Assembly (NCBI RefSeq): GCF_003387155.1
Contig: NZ_QUMT01000003.1
Location: 62,001-126,000 of the forward strand
Direction of reading: 5' to 3'
DNA: 64,000 nt
Source: Roseateles depolymerans
GTDB lineage: Bacteria; Pseudomonadota; Gammaproteobacteria; Burkholderiales; Burkholderiaceae_C
Shown here: positions 8,407-16,702 of the stretch, piece by piece
Numbering within the stretch: position 1 is the stretch's first letter
How the letters are laid out: each line of letters opens with the position of its first letter
Made by a program: the position numbers and the translations under genes
The notes under the pieces: generated by a model
What the model saw: the letters and a program-made list of their open reading frames with translations, nothing else
What the model was told of the DNA's origin: nothing
The model's database searches: none

Positions 8407-9210
8407 ATGCCCGCCTCCATCGTCCCCGACAAACCCGAGTCCGCGCTGCTCATCGATGAGCGCCGCCGCCTGATCCAGGAACAGGTGCAGGCGCAGGGTC
8501 GGGTGACCGTGGAGGAGCTGGCGGAGCGGTTTGGTATTTCTGTTGTCACCATCCGCAGCGACCTGAACGCGCTGGCCGCCAGCGGCGTGCTGCTGCGCAC
8601 CCACGGCGGTGCACTGGCCCAGCGGGACACCGAGGAAGTGCCGATCAGCGTCAAGCAGAAGCTGCGGCATGAGCAGAAGGTGCGCATCGCCAAGGAAGCG
8701 GCCAAGCTGATCCGCGATGGCGAGACCATCCTGCTGGACTCCGGCTCGACGACCGAAGAGATCGCCAAGCAGATCCGTGGCATGCGGCTGGGGTCGCTGA
8801 ATGTGATCACCAATGCGCTGAACATCGCGGTGCAATTGGCCACCGTGCCCAATGTGAATGTGATCATGCCGGGCGGGCTGCTGCGGCCGAATTCCTATTC
8901 GCTGTCCGGCCCGCAGGCGGTGACGGCCTTGCAGAGCCTGTATGCCGACCGGCTGTTCCTGGGCGTGGACAGCCTGGACCCGGACATCGGGCTGATGACG
9001 CCCCATCTGCTGGAAGCACAGCTCAATGCGCAGATGATGAAGATTGCCCGGCAGGTGGTGGCGGTGGCGGATGCGTCCAAGCTGATGAAGCGCAATCTGT
9101 CGGTGATTGCGCCGGTGGAGCAGTTGGACCTGCTGATCACCGACAGCGAGGCGGACCCGGCCATCGTGGCCGAGCTGCGCCGCAGGGGTGTGGACGTGTT
9201 GATGGCTTGA
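8407..9210 (+). CDS. agaR: DeoR-family transcriptional regulator, AgaR-like
   Basis: 267 residues from the ATG at 8407; the ribosome site is weak. The N-terminal DeoR helix-turn-helix is at about 18-70 (RRRLIQEQVQAQGRVTVEEL, then FGISVVTIRSDLNALAASG and TRTHGGA-like RTHGGA). The C-terminal DeoR sensor domain has ILLDSGSTTEEIA, VITNALNIA, MPGGLLR and LFLGVDSLDPDIG, close in layout and length to E. coli AgaR (269 residues), which senses GalNAc/galactosamine-phosphates. It lies 141 bases after the kinase and ends the cluster. The TTTCG repeats at 3589-3835 are the likely binding sites (inference). The 8266-8406 gap shows no clear promoter or terminator. Confidence 0.85.
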   Translation: MPASIVPDKPESALLIDERRRLIQEQVQAQGRVTVEELAERFGISVVTIRSDLNALAASGVLLRTHGGALAQRDTEEVPISVKQKLRHEQKVRIAKEAAKLIRDGETILLDSGSTTEEIAKQIRGMRLGSLNVITNALNIAVQLATVPNVNVIMPGGLLRPNSYSLSGPQAVTALQSLYADRLFLGVDSLDPDIGLMTPHLLEAQLNAQMMKIARQVVAVADASKLMKRNLSVIAPVEQLDLLITDSEADPAIVAELRRRGVDVLMA

Positions 9211-9229
9211 TGGCTTCGCCCCGCTCCCC

Positions 9230-10102
9230 CTATCCCAACCGCTCCTTGATCTGCTGCACCGCCCACGCCGCCCGGGCAGACAGCGGCCATTCGGCGCGAT
9301 GGATCAGCCACAGCGTGTCCCACACGGCTTCCCCCAGTTCGACCACCTGAATGGCGTCCTGACGCGCAAACGCCTGACGCGCGTGGCGGGGAATGACGGT
9401 GAACCCCAGGCCTCTCGACACCGGCTCGAGGATCAGCGCGATCTGATTGCTGAACCCGCGGCTCGGAAGATGGCCGATGCCCGGGTTGCCCGGCAACTGG
9501 CGCGTCAGCAGCCGGGTGGCCATGGCCTGCCCATCGGGATGGTCGATGAACCCCAGACGCTCCAGGTCCGCCCACCCCGCCACAGCTTCCCCTGCCGGCA
9601 CCACCAGCTCCAGCGGCTCCTGCAGAAAGGCATGAGCGGAGAGACGCGCATCCTCCGGCTTGAGCGTCACCAGCCCCAGTTCGTACTGCTTGCTCAGCAC
9701 CGCTTCCCGTGCTTCGGGGTCCGGCGCAAAGCGATGGCGCACCACCAGGCCAGGGTGGGCACTTTGGAGACTGAGCAAGATGGGGTAGAGGGCCAAGCCG
9801 ACGCTGCCGGGACTGATGAGGCTGAGTTCACCGCTGGTGTGGCTGGCGTCGCTCAACCGACTGTTCAGGCGCTTGGCCGCGAATTCGACTTCCTGCCCGT
9901 ATTCCCGCAGGGCCTGGCCCGCCGGAGTCAATTCGATCAGCCTGGGATGGCGGATGAGCAGCGGGCCGAATTCCGCCTCCAGATGCCGCAGGTGCTGGCT
10001 GACCGCGGCCTGCGTCAGTCCGAGCCGGTCGGCGGCCCGAGTGAACCCGCCGGTCTCCACCACCGCCAGGAACGAACGCATCCAGTGCGGGTTCACCATC
10101 AC
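9230..10102 (-). CDS. LysR-family transcriptional regulator
   Basis: 290 residues, full family length. The winged helix-turn-helix is at about 5-65 (FLAVVETGGFTRAADRLGLT then AAVSQHLRHLEAEFG and LTPAGQ), followed by a long linker helix and the two-lobed effector-binding domain. It starts 70 bases from, and divergent to, the VOC gene at 10173, the usual arrangement for a LysR protein controlling its neighbour; the shared region includes the likely binding site, but no T-N11-A motif was assigned. ATG at 10102 or at 10099 are both possible. Effector unknown. Confidence 0.88.
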   Translation of the reverse strand: MMVNPHWMRSFLAVVETGGFTRAADRLGLTQAAVSQHLRHLEAEFGPLLIRHPRLIELTPAGQALREYGQEVEFAAKRLNSRLSDASHTSGELSLISPGSVGLALYPILLSLQSAHPGLVVRHRFAPDPEAREAVLSKQYELGLVTLKPEDARLSAHAFLQEPLELVVPAGEAVAGWADLERLGFIDHPDGQAMATRLLTRQLPGNPGIGHLPSRGFSNQIALILEPVSRGLGFTVIPRHARQAFARQDAIQVVELGEAVWDTLWLIHRAEWPLSARAAWAVQQIKERLG

Positions 10103-10172
10103 AGACTCTTATGCCGTCGATAAGGGTTCATTAGAGCAAAGTTGGGCCCGGTGCGCCTACGCTGGCGGCACC

Positions 10173-10697
10173 ATGCAAACACATCCCTACCCCCGCAGTT
10201 TTTCGCACATCGGACTGTCCGTCACCGACCTCGACGCGGCTGTCCAGTTCTACACCGAGGTCATGGGCTGGTATCTGATCATGCCCCCAACCACCATCAC
10301 CGAGGACAGCAGCGCCATCGGCGTGATGTGCACCGACGTGTTTGGGGCCGGATGGGGCTCTTTCCGCATTGCCCACCTCTCCACCGGCGACCGCATCGGC
10401 GTGGAGATCTTCCAGTTTCCCAACGCGCAGAAGCCGGCCAACAACTTCGAGTACTGGAAGACCGGCATCTTCCATTTCTGCGTGCAGGACCCCGACGTGG
10501 AAGGCCTGGCGGCAAAGATCGTGGCCGCGGGCGGCAAGCAGCGGATGCCGGTGCGGGAGTATTTCCCCGGTGAGAAGCCCTTCCGGATGGTCTACATGGA
10601 AGACCCCTTCGGCAACATCCTCGAAATCTACAGCCACAGTTACGAGCTGACCTATGCAGCGGGCGCCTATCAGCCGGCTGCTTCCCAGGAGTCCTGA
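10173..10697 (+). CDS. VOC (glyoxalase/dioxygenase) superfamily protein
   Basis: 174 residues from the ATG at 10173. The paired beta-alpha-beta-beta-beta modules are visible: FSHIGLSVTDLDAAVQFYTE at the start, a second module from IFHFCVQDPDVEGLAAKIVA, and the closing YMEDPFGNILEIYSH. Metal ligands are likely His12, the His of FHFC and the Glu of LEIYSH. These enzymes include lactoylglutathione lyases, extradiol dioxygenases and resistance proteins; the sequence gives no decision. It overlaps the next gene by one base (TGATG), and is divergent from a LysR gene, so the pair probably responds to a reactive small molecule (inference). Confidence 0.82.
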   Translation: MQTHPYPRSFSHIGLSVTDLDAAVQFYTEVMGWYLIMPPTTITEDSSAIGVMCTDVFGAGWGSFRIAHLSTGDRIGVEIFQFPNAQKPANNFEYWKTGIFHFCVQDPDVEGLAAKIVAAGGKQRMPVREYFPGEKPFRMVYMEDPFGNILEIYSHSYELTYAAGAYQPAASQES

Positions 10698-11743
10698 TGA
10701 GTGATCGTCTTTCCTCAAACGCTACTTCGGCAGCTGCTTCGGCCCCCACCCGTTCGTCAGCCGCCTTACCCAGCCACTATCGTGCGTGGCGATGGCACGG
10801 CAGCGCCGACCCCCTTGCGCTCACGCTGGACGAAGTGGCCTTGCAACCACTGGCCCCAGGCGAAGTCCTGGTGCGCAATGACGCGATTGGATTGAACCCC
10901 GTGGACTGGAAGGTGCTGGGCGGTGGCCTGACCGCCTGGCAGCCCGGCCACATTCCTGGCGTGGATGGCGCCGGCGAAGTCGTGGCCGTGGGGCCAGACG
11001 TGGCGCAGGACTGGCTGGGGCAGCGAGTGGCTTATCACACCAGCCTGCACGGTCACGGCAGCTTTGCGGACTACGCACCGGTCCCGGCACGCGCGTTGAT
11101 GCGCCTGCCGCAGGGCATGACCGCGGAGAGAGCCGCGGCGTTCCCCTGCCCCGCTCTGACCGCCTGGCAAGCCATTGAGAAGGTGCCTGCACAACCCGGT
11201 CGCACGCTGCTGATCAGCGGCGCTGGCGGCGCGGTCGGCCACTACCTGATCCAGTTGGCACGTTCACGGGGCTTCGACATCACGGCGATGGCCAATGCCC
11301 GTCACCACGAACGGCTGCGTGCGTTGGGGGCCCACCACTGCATCGCGGGCCCGCTGGCCGATGGCCAAAGCTGGACAGGCGGACGCCAATTCCAGGTGGT
11401 GATCGACACGGTCAGTGGCAGTCATGCGGAACGTCTGTCGGCTTCCCTCCAAGCGAACGGTCATCTGGTGTGTATCCAGGACCGGGTGCCGACCTGGCCG
11501 AATGCGGCATTCGGGCTGACCTTGTCGATGCATGAGGTGGCCTTGGGAGCCCTGCATGTGCATGGCGACGACCTTGCCTGGAAGCAATTGACGCAGGCGG
11601 GCGAGCAGATGTTGGCGCAAGTGGCCGATGGGCAGATGGACATCCCGGACCGCGAGGTGCGGGATTTCAGCGGCCTGTCGCAACTGCTGGCGGACTTGCA
11701 GCATCGACGCTTCTCGGGAAAACCGGTGGTGCAGATGCGCTGA
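10697..11743 (+). CDS. Medium-chain (MDR) zinc-independent quinone/alcohol oxidoreductase
   Basis: 348 residues. After a Ser/Ala/Pro-rich 25-residue leader comes the GroES-like domain (EVLVRNDAIGLNPVDWKVLG, then IPGVDGAGEVVAVG) and the Rossmann domain with LISGAGGAVGHYLIQLARSRG-type binding loop at about 171-190. The AxxGLNPVDWK stretch is typical for quinone oxidoreductase/zeta-crystallin relatives. The four-Cys structural zinc site of classical alcohol dehydrogenases is absent. The start overlaps the VOC gene stop by one base, so the two are translationally coupled. Substrate unknown; an electrophilic carbonyl or quinone is a reasonable guess. Confidence 0.85.
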   Translation: MSDRLSSNATSAAASAPTRSSAALPSHYRAWRWHGSADPLALTLDEVALQPLAPGEVLVRNDAIGLNPVDWKVLGGGLTAWQPGHIPGVDGAGEVVAVGPDVAQDWLGQRVAYHTSLHGHGSFADYAPVPARALMRLPQGMTAERAAAFPCPALTAWQAIEKVPAQPGRTLLISGAGGAVGHYLIQLARSRGFDITAMANARHHERLRALGAHHCIAGPLADGQSWTGGRQFQVVIDTVSGSHAERLSASLQANGHLVCIQDRVPTWPNAAFGLTLSMHEVALGALHVHGDDLAWKQLTQAGEQMLAQVADGQMDIPDREVRDFSGLSQLLADLQHRRFSGKPVVQMR

Positions 11744-11889
11744 GGTCGGCAGTGCAAAAGAGCTAGTTCTGGAAGGTGGGCAGTGAATCAAGCTTGCGGA
11801 ACCCACCACTGAGGCTAGCCGGTGAAGGTGGCCGGCTCCTGCAACTTGGTTGTTCAAGCGACAACCTTTCAGAACGAGAGGACTGCCTC

Positions 11890-12123
11890 ATGGCTCTGTA
11901 CAAGCAAGGTCAGCTGTTGACCCAATCCCAGCATCAAGCCTTTGACACATTGCTTCCGCCCGGTTCAGACGCGTCCAACCCGGGCATCTATCGGTGCGCT
12001 GTCTGCGGCGATGAAATCGGCATTGCCAAAGGGCATGTGCTGCCGCCGCAGAATCATCACCAGCATGTGCCGGGGCAAGGCCCGATCCGGTGGCAACTGC
12101 TTGTGTGTGCGCAGCAGCGCTGA
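11890..12123 (+). CDS. Small Cys/His-rich protein, zinc-ribbon-like
   Basis: 77 residues from the ATG at 11890 with GAGAGG (11875-11880) as a good ribosome site. The central YRCAVCGDEIGIAKGH and LPPQNHHQH stretch gives one CxxC pair and a cluster of four His, so a bound metal is likely. The C-terminus is IRWQLLVCAQQR. I have seen similar small unnamed proteins in Burkholderiales, but no function is known to me. A strong terminator follows at 12145, which supports an independent transcript. Confidence 0.7.
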   Translation: MALYKQGQLLTQSQHQAFDTLLPPGSDASNPGIYRCAVCGDEIGIAKGHVLPPQNHHQHVPGQGPIRWQLLVCAQQR

Positions 12124-12144
12124 GACGGGGCACTGCTGAGTCAT

Positions 12145-12175
12145 GGGGCGCCGTCTCTGACGACGGCGCCCCTTC
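12145..12175 (+). terminator. Rho-independent terminator after the small Cys/His protein
   Basis: Perfect 11-base stem GGGGCGCCGTC (12145-12155) and GACGGCGCCCC (12162-12172) with a six-base loop, followed by TTCT. It ends the plus-strand gene at 12123 and faces the minus-strand cytochrome gene ending at 12214. The U-tract is short, so efficiency is uncertain, but the palindrome may serve both directions. Confidence 0.7.
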
Positions 12176-12213
12176 TCAACAGCGTACGACCCGCCGGAAG
12201 GTCGACACCGACC

Positions 12214-12780
12214 TCAGAGCATTCGTTTCAGAACATCCGCCTGCGGATCCTTGTCGAAGAAGCGGTGCTTGAGGGCCCCGGCGATGTGGAGCGCAATCAG
12301 CCCGAGCAGGGTGTAGGCCAGCACGCGGTGCAGGAGTTGGAAGACCTCGAACCAGCGGTCGTTCTTGGGCAGCAGTTCAGGCAGGTGGCCGAAGAAGAAA
12401 AACGGGACCCCGTCGCTCTGTGTGAAGGTGCTGGACATGGAATAGCCCATCAACGGCACGATGATCATGAGCGCATAAAGCGCCTTGTGCGTCAGGTGCG
12501 AGAGCTTGTGTTCCCAGGGCTGGAGGCCGGCCCCATCGGCGGGTAGACGGGCCCGGAAGCGGATGCGAAGCACCGCCTGGATGAGGACCAGCAGCAAGGC
12601 CAGAACGCCGAATTGCTTGTGGTTCGGGTAGAGCGCCTCGAACTTTGCAGTGACGTCGTCCGGCAGGTTGACCATCAGCAGGCCGACCAGCAAGGTACCC
12701 AGGATGACGGCGGCGCGCAGCCAGTGGAGGAGGCGCATGCTCAGGGGGTATTTCTGGGCGGTGGAGGTCATGGACGGCAT
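12214..12780 (-). CDS. Cytochrome b561 family protein
   Basis: 188 residues, with four hydrophobic segments: about 16-40, 56-75, 97-117 and 150-172. His residues sit at the membrane edges as expected for b-heme ligation (LLHWLRA in helix 1, HKQFG before helix 2, HLTHKALY, and LLHRVLAY plus ALHIAGALKH in the last helix). Bacterial b561 proteins pass electrons between quinone and periplasmic partners, for example as superoxide:quinone oxidoreductases (CybB). ATG at 12780 or 12771 is possible. It stands alone; no partner gene is next to it. Confidence 0.88.
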   Translation of the reverse strand: MPSMTSTAQKYPLSMRLLHWLRAAVILGTLLVGLLMVNLPDDVTAKFEALYPNHKQFGVLALLLVLIQAVLRIRFRARLPADGAGLQPWEHKLSHLTHKALYALMIIVPLMGYSMSSTFTQSDGVPFFFFGHLPELLPKNDRWFEVFQLLHRVLAYTLLGLIALHIAGALKHRFFDKDPQADVLKRML

Positions 12781-13167
12781 GCAGAGGAAGTCGAAGGGAC
12801 GGGGCGAATGCTAACGCTGACGGGGTGTCGATGCGGCCGCGCTGGCCGCCCACGCTCGCATGCCGGCGCCCTGAATGCCGATTGCTGCCGCCTACCCCGA
12901 AGACGCCCCGCCACGCAACGCCCCCGCCCCTTTCAATCGTGCGTTTTTCACGGCCAAAGACGGCTTGCTGCGCCTCGATTCGGTGCGTCCCTCAGCGCCC
13001 CGAAATCACCCTCGAAACAGTCTGTGTCCTTTGTATGGAATCGGCCTGGAAACCCCCGCCAGGCCCCGTGCTCAGGCATCATCGCGTCCCAATCCGTCGG
13101 GGCTCCAGCCCCATCCGACATCCGTCGCGCGGACACCTTTTTCTTTTTTCCGACCGCTCGCGGCGCC
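12781..13167. other. Intergenic region between divergent cytochrome b561 and autotransporter genes
   Basis: 387 bases that must carry both promoters. Open frames read through it, but they have poor codon use and no ribosome sites. No repeat, tRNA or convincing hairpin was seen. A pyrimidine run (TTTTTCTTTTTTC) lies at about 13138-13150 just before the autotransporter start. Confidence 0.5.
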
Positions 13168-15372
13168 ATGAATTCCGACCCTTCTCACACCGACCCGGCG
13201 ACCCGCTCACGACGAGTGGGCCGCACGCGTTCGACCAAGAAGGCGGACGCGCCCGCGACGCATCGTGCGCGGCTGGCCCCCGCTGGCGCGCAGGCGGTGC
13301 TGGCGGCGCGGCTGGTGGTCGAGGTCACGGGCCGCGGCCATGGCGACCAGCCGGTCAAGGGCTGGGTGCTGCTGCGGTTCTCGCTGGCCCGCTGCCTGGT
13401 CCTGACCGGCGCGCTGGAAGGCGGCGAGCAGGACGTGCCGCTGCGCTCGGGCGTCAAGCAGGTGAGCGCATCCCTGACGCGCCGCGTGCGCTGGGTCATC
13501 CGGCGCTTGAATGGCGGCCTGTTGACGATCACCGGCCTGTCCGCGCGCAGCGGGCACACGCTGTATCGATCGCTGCCCATTCCCGCTGACCGGTTCAAGG
13601 CGATGACACGCCCGGGTTGCGTCTCGTCCGGCCCGCTCGAGCAGGTGCTCGACGACACCGTCTTCTTTGGTCGCGCGCCCGCCGAGCTGCTGGCTCGCTT
13701 CCAGCGGGACATGGCCAAGCGCTCCGCGCCGGTGACGCGCGAGACGCCCTCCGTCATCTTGCGTCGGGCTTCAGCCGGTCGCAGCAATCGCCATGTGCCG
13801 GCCCGTCCGGCCGCCGTGCGGGGGCAGCGTCCGCTGCGGGCGCGTGAGCTTCGGCGGTCGGCGATTTCTCTGTCGGTCTGCGCTGCGATCGCCACCACGG
13901 CACCGGTGCATTACGCGTCCGCGGCCGCCTACACGAGCACCATCAACCGCAGCGGACTGGTCGACAACGGCTTCAAGCCCAGCGTCGATGCCGAAGGCCG
14001 GCGCGTGTTCACGCTGCAGCGCAGCGACAGTCTGTTCGCGTCGTCCGGTCCGTGGGCCAACGCGGGCGGTGTCAAGCTCAATGGCGCCACCAACACGGTC
14101 CTGCCGCAGGCGGGCGCCAAAGCGGGTGCGATAAGCATGGGGACAGCACGCCCTGCTGCTGCTGCGGCGGCTCAAACGTCTACCGCTGCTGCGGAGCGTA
14201 GCAACAGCGGTGAGACGGCGGAGGCTGTCGCGACCGTGTCGCCCTCGCGCAGCACCTTGCAGAGCGACGTTGGCCGAGTGGGACTCAACGGGCAGGAGAT
14301 TCGGCCCGCCGCGACCAGCCAGTGGGCCGCAATGGACGCCGATGGACAGCCGCCCGCCGAAGTGGGCGCTTCTGAAGGGCTGTCGCCCGCGTCGCTCGTG
14401 TTGTCGGGCTCGCCGACCAGCGCGGCCAATGCCGCTCCCGCCGAGGTGGTGCTGACCGCCGGCGAAGCGCTGGACGCGATGCGCAATCTGGTGCTCAGAA
14501 CCTCCAACTGGAGCGCGGGCAATGTGTCGAACTCGGCGAGCCGGTCCGACGAATCCGTGCGACATGTCTGGGCAACGCCAATGGCGAGCCACGACCGGAC
14601 GGACACGAGTTATGGCCGTCAATACCGGCAGAACGTCACCGCGCTGAACGTGGGCGGGGACTGGCAGGTGGGCCGGTTGGAGAACGGCACCGTGCGCGCC
14701 GGCGTCAGCGTGACGCAGGGCCATGTGGAGGACGCGTATGCGCGTGGGAACGGCATCGCGAATCTGACGGCGGTGAACGGGCATGTGAGCGTACGCACGA
14801 GGGCCGGCGCGTATGTGGCGGCCAGCGTCGGCGCCGGGTCGGTGCGCGCGGTCTACGACGCCACGAGCCTGGAGCAGAGCGTCAGCAGCGGCAAGTTCCG
14901 CATGACCGCAGCAACGGCCAGCGTGGAAGGCGGGCGGCCGTTTGAGCTGTCGCGGGGGCTGACCCTGGAGCCCTCGGCGTCGGTGGTGGGCGCGGTGATG
15001 CTCAAGGACAGCAATGTCACCACGTCAGGCGTGTTGATCGAGACGCGCCGGACGACTTTTGGACAAGCCAAGGCGGGGCTGACGCTGCGTCATACAGGCA
15101 CGGATGATGCGGTGACGCATCAGGTGTATGCCCGGGCGGCGGCATTGAAGGGGTTCGGGAGAAACCCTTCCGTGCAGGCCAGCAAGGACGGCGACATGAT
15201 CGCCACCCAGGCCGTGGCAGGACAGCACTCGGGGCACGAAGGAGTGCTGGGTGGGTCGGTCGCGGTGGGGAACCGGAAGGCGCTGGCGGTGAGCGTGGAG
15301 GCGGGTCACCAGAAGATCAGCGGATCGACGTCCGGCTGGTCGGGGATGGTGAATGTGTCGTTCCGCTGGTAG
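13168..15372 (+). CDS. Autotransporter beta-domain protein with a long pre-signal N-terminal extension
   Basis: 734 residues from the ATG at 13168. Residues about 450-734 have the alternating strands of an autotransporter barrel (NVTALNVGGDWQVGRL, LTAVNGHVSVRTRAGAYVAA, LRHTGTDDAVTHQVYARAAAL) and end NVSFRW with the required terminal aromatic. The only signal-peptide-like segment (SAISLSVCAAIATTAPVHYA, about 231-250) follows 230 Arg-rich, non-hydrophobic residues. The ATG at 13711 (residue 182) would shorten this to a 50-residue basic leader, like the extended signal peptides of type V proteins, and may be the true start; yet 13168-13711 has normal coding composition. The passenger (about 255-450) is Ala/Ser-rich and short, with no visible enzyme motif. 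Confidence 0.75.
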   Translation: MNSDPSHTDPATRSRRVGRTRSTKKADAPATHRARLAPAGAQAVLAARLVVEVTGRGHGDQPVKGWVLLRFSLARCLVLTGALEGGEQDVPLRSGVKQVSASLTRRVRWVIRRLNGGLLTITGLSARSGHTLYRSLPIPADRFKAMTRPGCVSSGPLEQVLDDTVFFGRAPAELLARFQRDMAKRSAPVTRETPSVILRRASAGRSNRHVPARPAAVRGQRPLRARELRRSAISLSVCAAIATTAPVHYASAAAYTSTINRSGLVDNGFKPSVDAEGRRVFTLQRSDSLFASSGPWANAGGVKLNGATNTVLPQAGAKAGAISMGTARPAAAAAAQTSTAAAERSNSGETAEAVATVSPSRSTLQSDVGRVGLNGQEIRPAATSQWAAMDADGQPPAEVGASEGLSPASLVLSGSPTSAANAAPAEVVLTAGEALDAMRNLVLRTSNWSAGNVSNSASRSDESVRHVWATPMASHDRTDTSYGRQYRQNVTALNVGGDWQVGRLENGTVRAGVSVTQGHVEDAYARGNGIANLTAVNGHVSVRTRAGAYVAASVGAGSVRAVYDATSLEQSVSSGKFRMTAATASVEGGRPFELSRGLTLEPSASVVGAVMLKDSNVTTSGVLIETRRTTFGQAKAGLTLRHTGTDDAVTHQVYARAAALKGFGRNPSVQASKDGDMIATQAVAGQHSGHEGVLGGSVAVGNRKALAVSVEAGHQKISGSTSGWSGMVNVSFRW

Positions 15373-15426
15373 CGCCCGGACGGCGTAGCGACACGGGGAC
15401 AGGACAGAGCGGGGCTCTGCCCTGTT

Positions 15427-16242
15427 TCAGGATTGCTGGCGCCGGCGCCGCCAGGCAAGCCCTGCCATTGCGGCCACACCGCATGCGGCCAGCAGCATGG
15501 AAGAAGGCTCTGGCACCGGAGATGCGAGCTCACGGATGGATAGCAGCGTGGCAGTGCCCGAGGCCTCCGCCTGGTACGTGTGCGTGATCGTGTAGTACTC
15601 CGACTGGTTGCTCGCGTACAGGCAACTCACGCAACCCACCAGGCTTTGCAAGGTCTGGATAAAGGACCCCGATGTCATCGGTGCGTCAAAGGTGCCAGGC
15701 GTCGCCGCCGCCAAGTTCAAACTCAGGTCGAAGAAGTTCACCCTTGATATGCCCGTGGAGCCTTGCCAGATATCGTCTCGGAAAAGAACCAATGAGCGGG
15801 TTGCATTGAACACTTCGCCGGTGGTGGTGCTCTGCTCGTATTTTTGAAAATCAGTGGCCGACGTACTCTGGTAATACTCGGACGCGGGGACTGTGCCATG
15901 GGCAACTGTCAGACGGCTATCAAAATCAAGGGGAGCCGCCAAGATATTAGGGCTTTGATTGACCAGCGAAGACCTCACGCTGTGGGAGGCCGGGAACGGG
16001 CCATGTTCCGGACGGTCGAACACGCTCACAGTGGGCTGGGCGGCCAGTGTGAGGTTCAATGTCCCGCTGAACGGAATCGACACGTCAAGAATCGGCTCGC
16101 TGAAGCCGTCGGTGCAGCTATCACACGAATAGCCTTTCCAGAGCTTGGTGAAGGTGCCCGAGAAGGTCAGTTCGTAGGTTTGCGCTGCGGCGGGCACGGC
16201 GAGCGTGAGCGCCAGCAAGGCGGCGGCGATTGATTTGTTCAT
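15427..16242 (-). CDS. PEP-CTERM sorting-domain protein
   Basis: 271 residues from the ATG at 16242 (GGGAG ribosome site just upstream). A signal peptide (MNKSIAAALLALTLAVPAAA) is followed by a beta-rich secreted region and a classic C-terminal PEP-CTERM signal: VPEPSSM, one transmembrane segment, then RRRRQQS. Exosortase EpsH/XrtA-type systems recognise this tail in exopolysaccharide-forming bacteria; no exosortase is in the window. The open frame continues upstream without a stop to 16581, see the separate entry. Function of the mature domain unknown; four Cys (SCDSC and GCVSC) may form disulfides. Confidence 0.85.
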   Translation of the reverse strand: MNKSIAAALLALTLAVPAAAQTYELTFSGTFTKLWKGYSCDSCTDGFSEPILDVSIPFSGTLNLTLAAQPTVSVFDRPEHGPFPASHSVRSSLVNQSPNILAAPLDFDSRLTVAHGTVPASEYYQSTSATDFQKYEQSTTTGEVFNATRSLVLFRDDIWQGSTGISRVNFFDLSLNLAAATPGTFDAPMTSGSFIQTLQSLVGCVSCLYASNQSEYYTITHTYQAEASGTATLLSIRELASPVPEPSSMLLAACGVAAMAGLAWRRRRQQS

Positions 16243-16245
16243 GGT

Positions 16246-16581
16246 CTCTCCCTCGGTCGCGAGTATCGCGGAGCGGAGGGGGAGTTTTGGGCGGTGTATC
16301 CCCCGGGATTCCGGGGGATAAGGATGCGGCTCGTCATGAGCCAGCCGCTTTTTTACCTGCGGTCGGGGAATCGACGCCAGCGCAGTGTCAGAGTCCACCG
16401 CCTTCGTCTTCACCAGCTCCAGCGTCATGCGAAGCTCGATCAGATCATTGCCGTCATCAGCGACCTCATCTTCATCGTTGGACGTCTGGCAGATGTGGGC
16501 CCACTTTTGATCCAGCTCCGTGAGCGCCTCAAGAATGCGTTGAGCTTGCCAGCGCGTCAGTTCCAGATTCAAAGTCTTCAT
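16246..16581 (-). pseudogene. Small acidic ORF whose frame runs without a stop into the PEP-CTERM gene
   Basis: The ATG at 16581 opens a frame with good protein-like character for about 62 residues (LELTRWQAQRILEALTELDQ, SNDEDEVADDGNDLIELRMT), which resembles small unnamed Burkholderiales proteins of 65-80 residues. From about residue 65 the translation looks like non-coding DNA (SIPRPQVKKRLAHDEPHPYP) and joins the PEP-CTERM start at 16242 in frame. In the next frame, translation after ...AVDS would end at a TAA within about a dozen codons. The simplest reading is a small gene that has lost its stop by a frameshift, or a small protein read from a different frame end. I do not think a 384-residue fusion is real, because it would bury the signal peptide. 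Confidence 0.45.
16297..16320. repeat. Perfect 10-base inverted repeat upstream of the PEP-CTERM gene
   Basis: TATCCCCCGG and CCGGGGGATA flank a four-base GATT loop, a perfect hairpin 55 bases before the PEP-CTERM start (minus strand). No T-run follows on either strand, so it is not a standard terminator; it may be an operator or a structured leader element. A weaker stem of the GGCTC/GAGCC type lies just upstream at about 16323-16345. Confidence 0.55.
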
Positions 16582-16702
16582 GCCTGCTCACCTTGGCCCG
16601 CTTGGACGCGGGGGCCCCTCCCCTTCACCTTAAGATTCGCGAAGAGGCCGAAGCGACCTGACCCACCCTGCTGATCCCGCAACGTTCGATTCTAGGCAGA
16701 TC

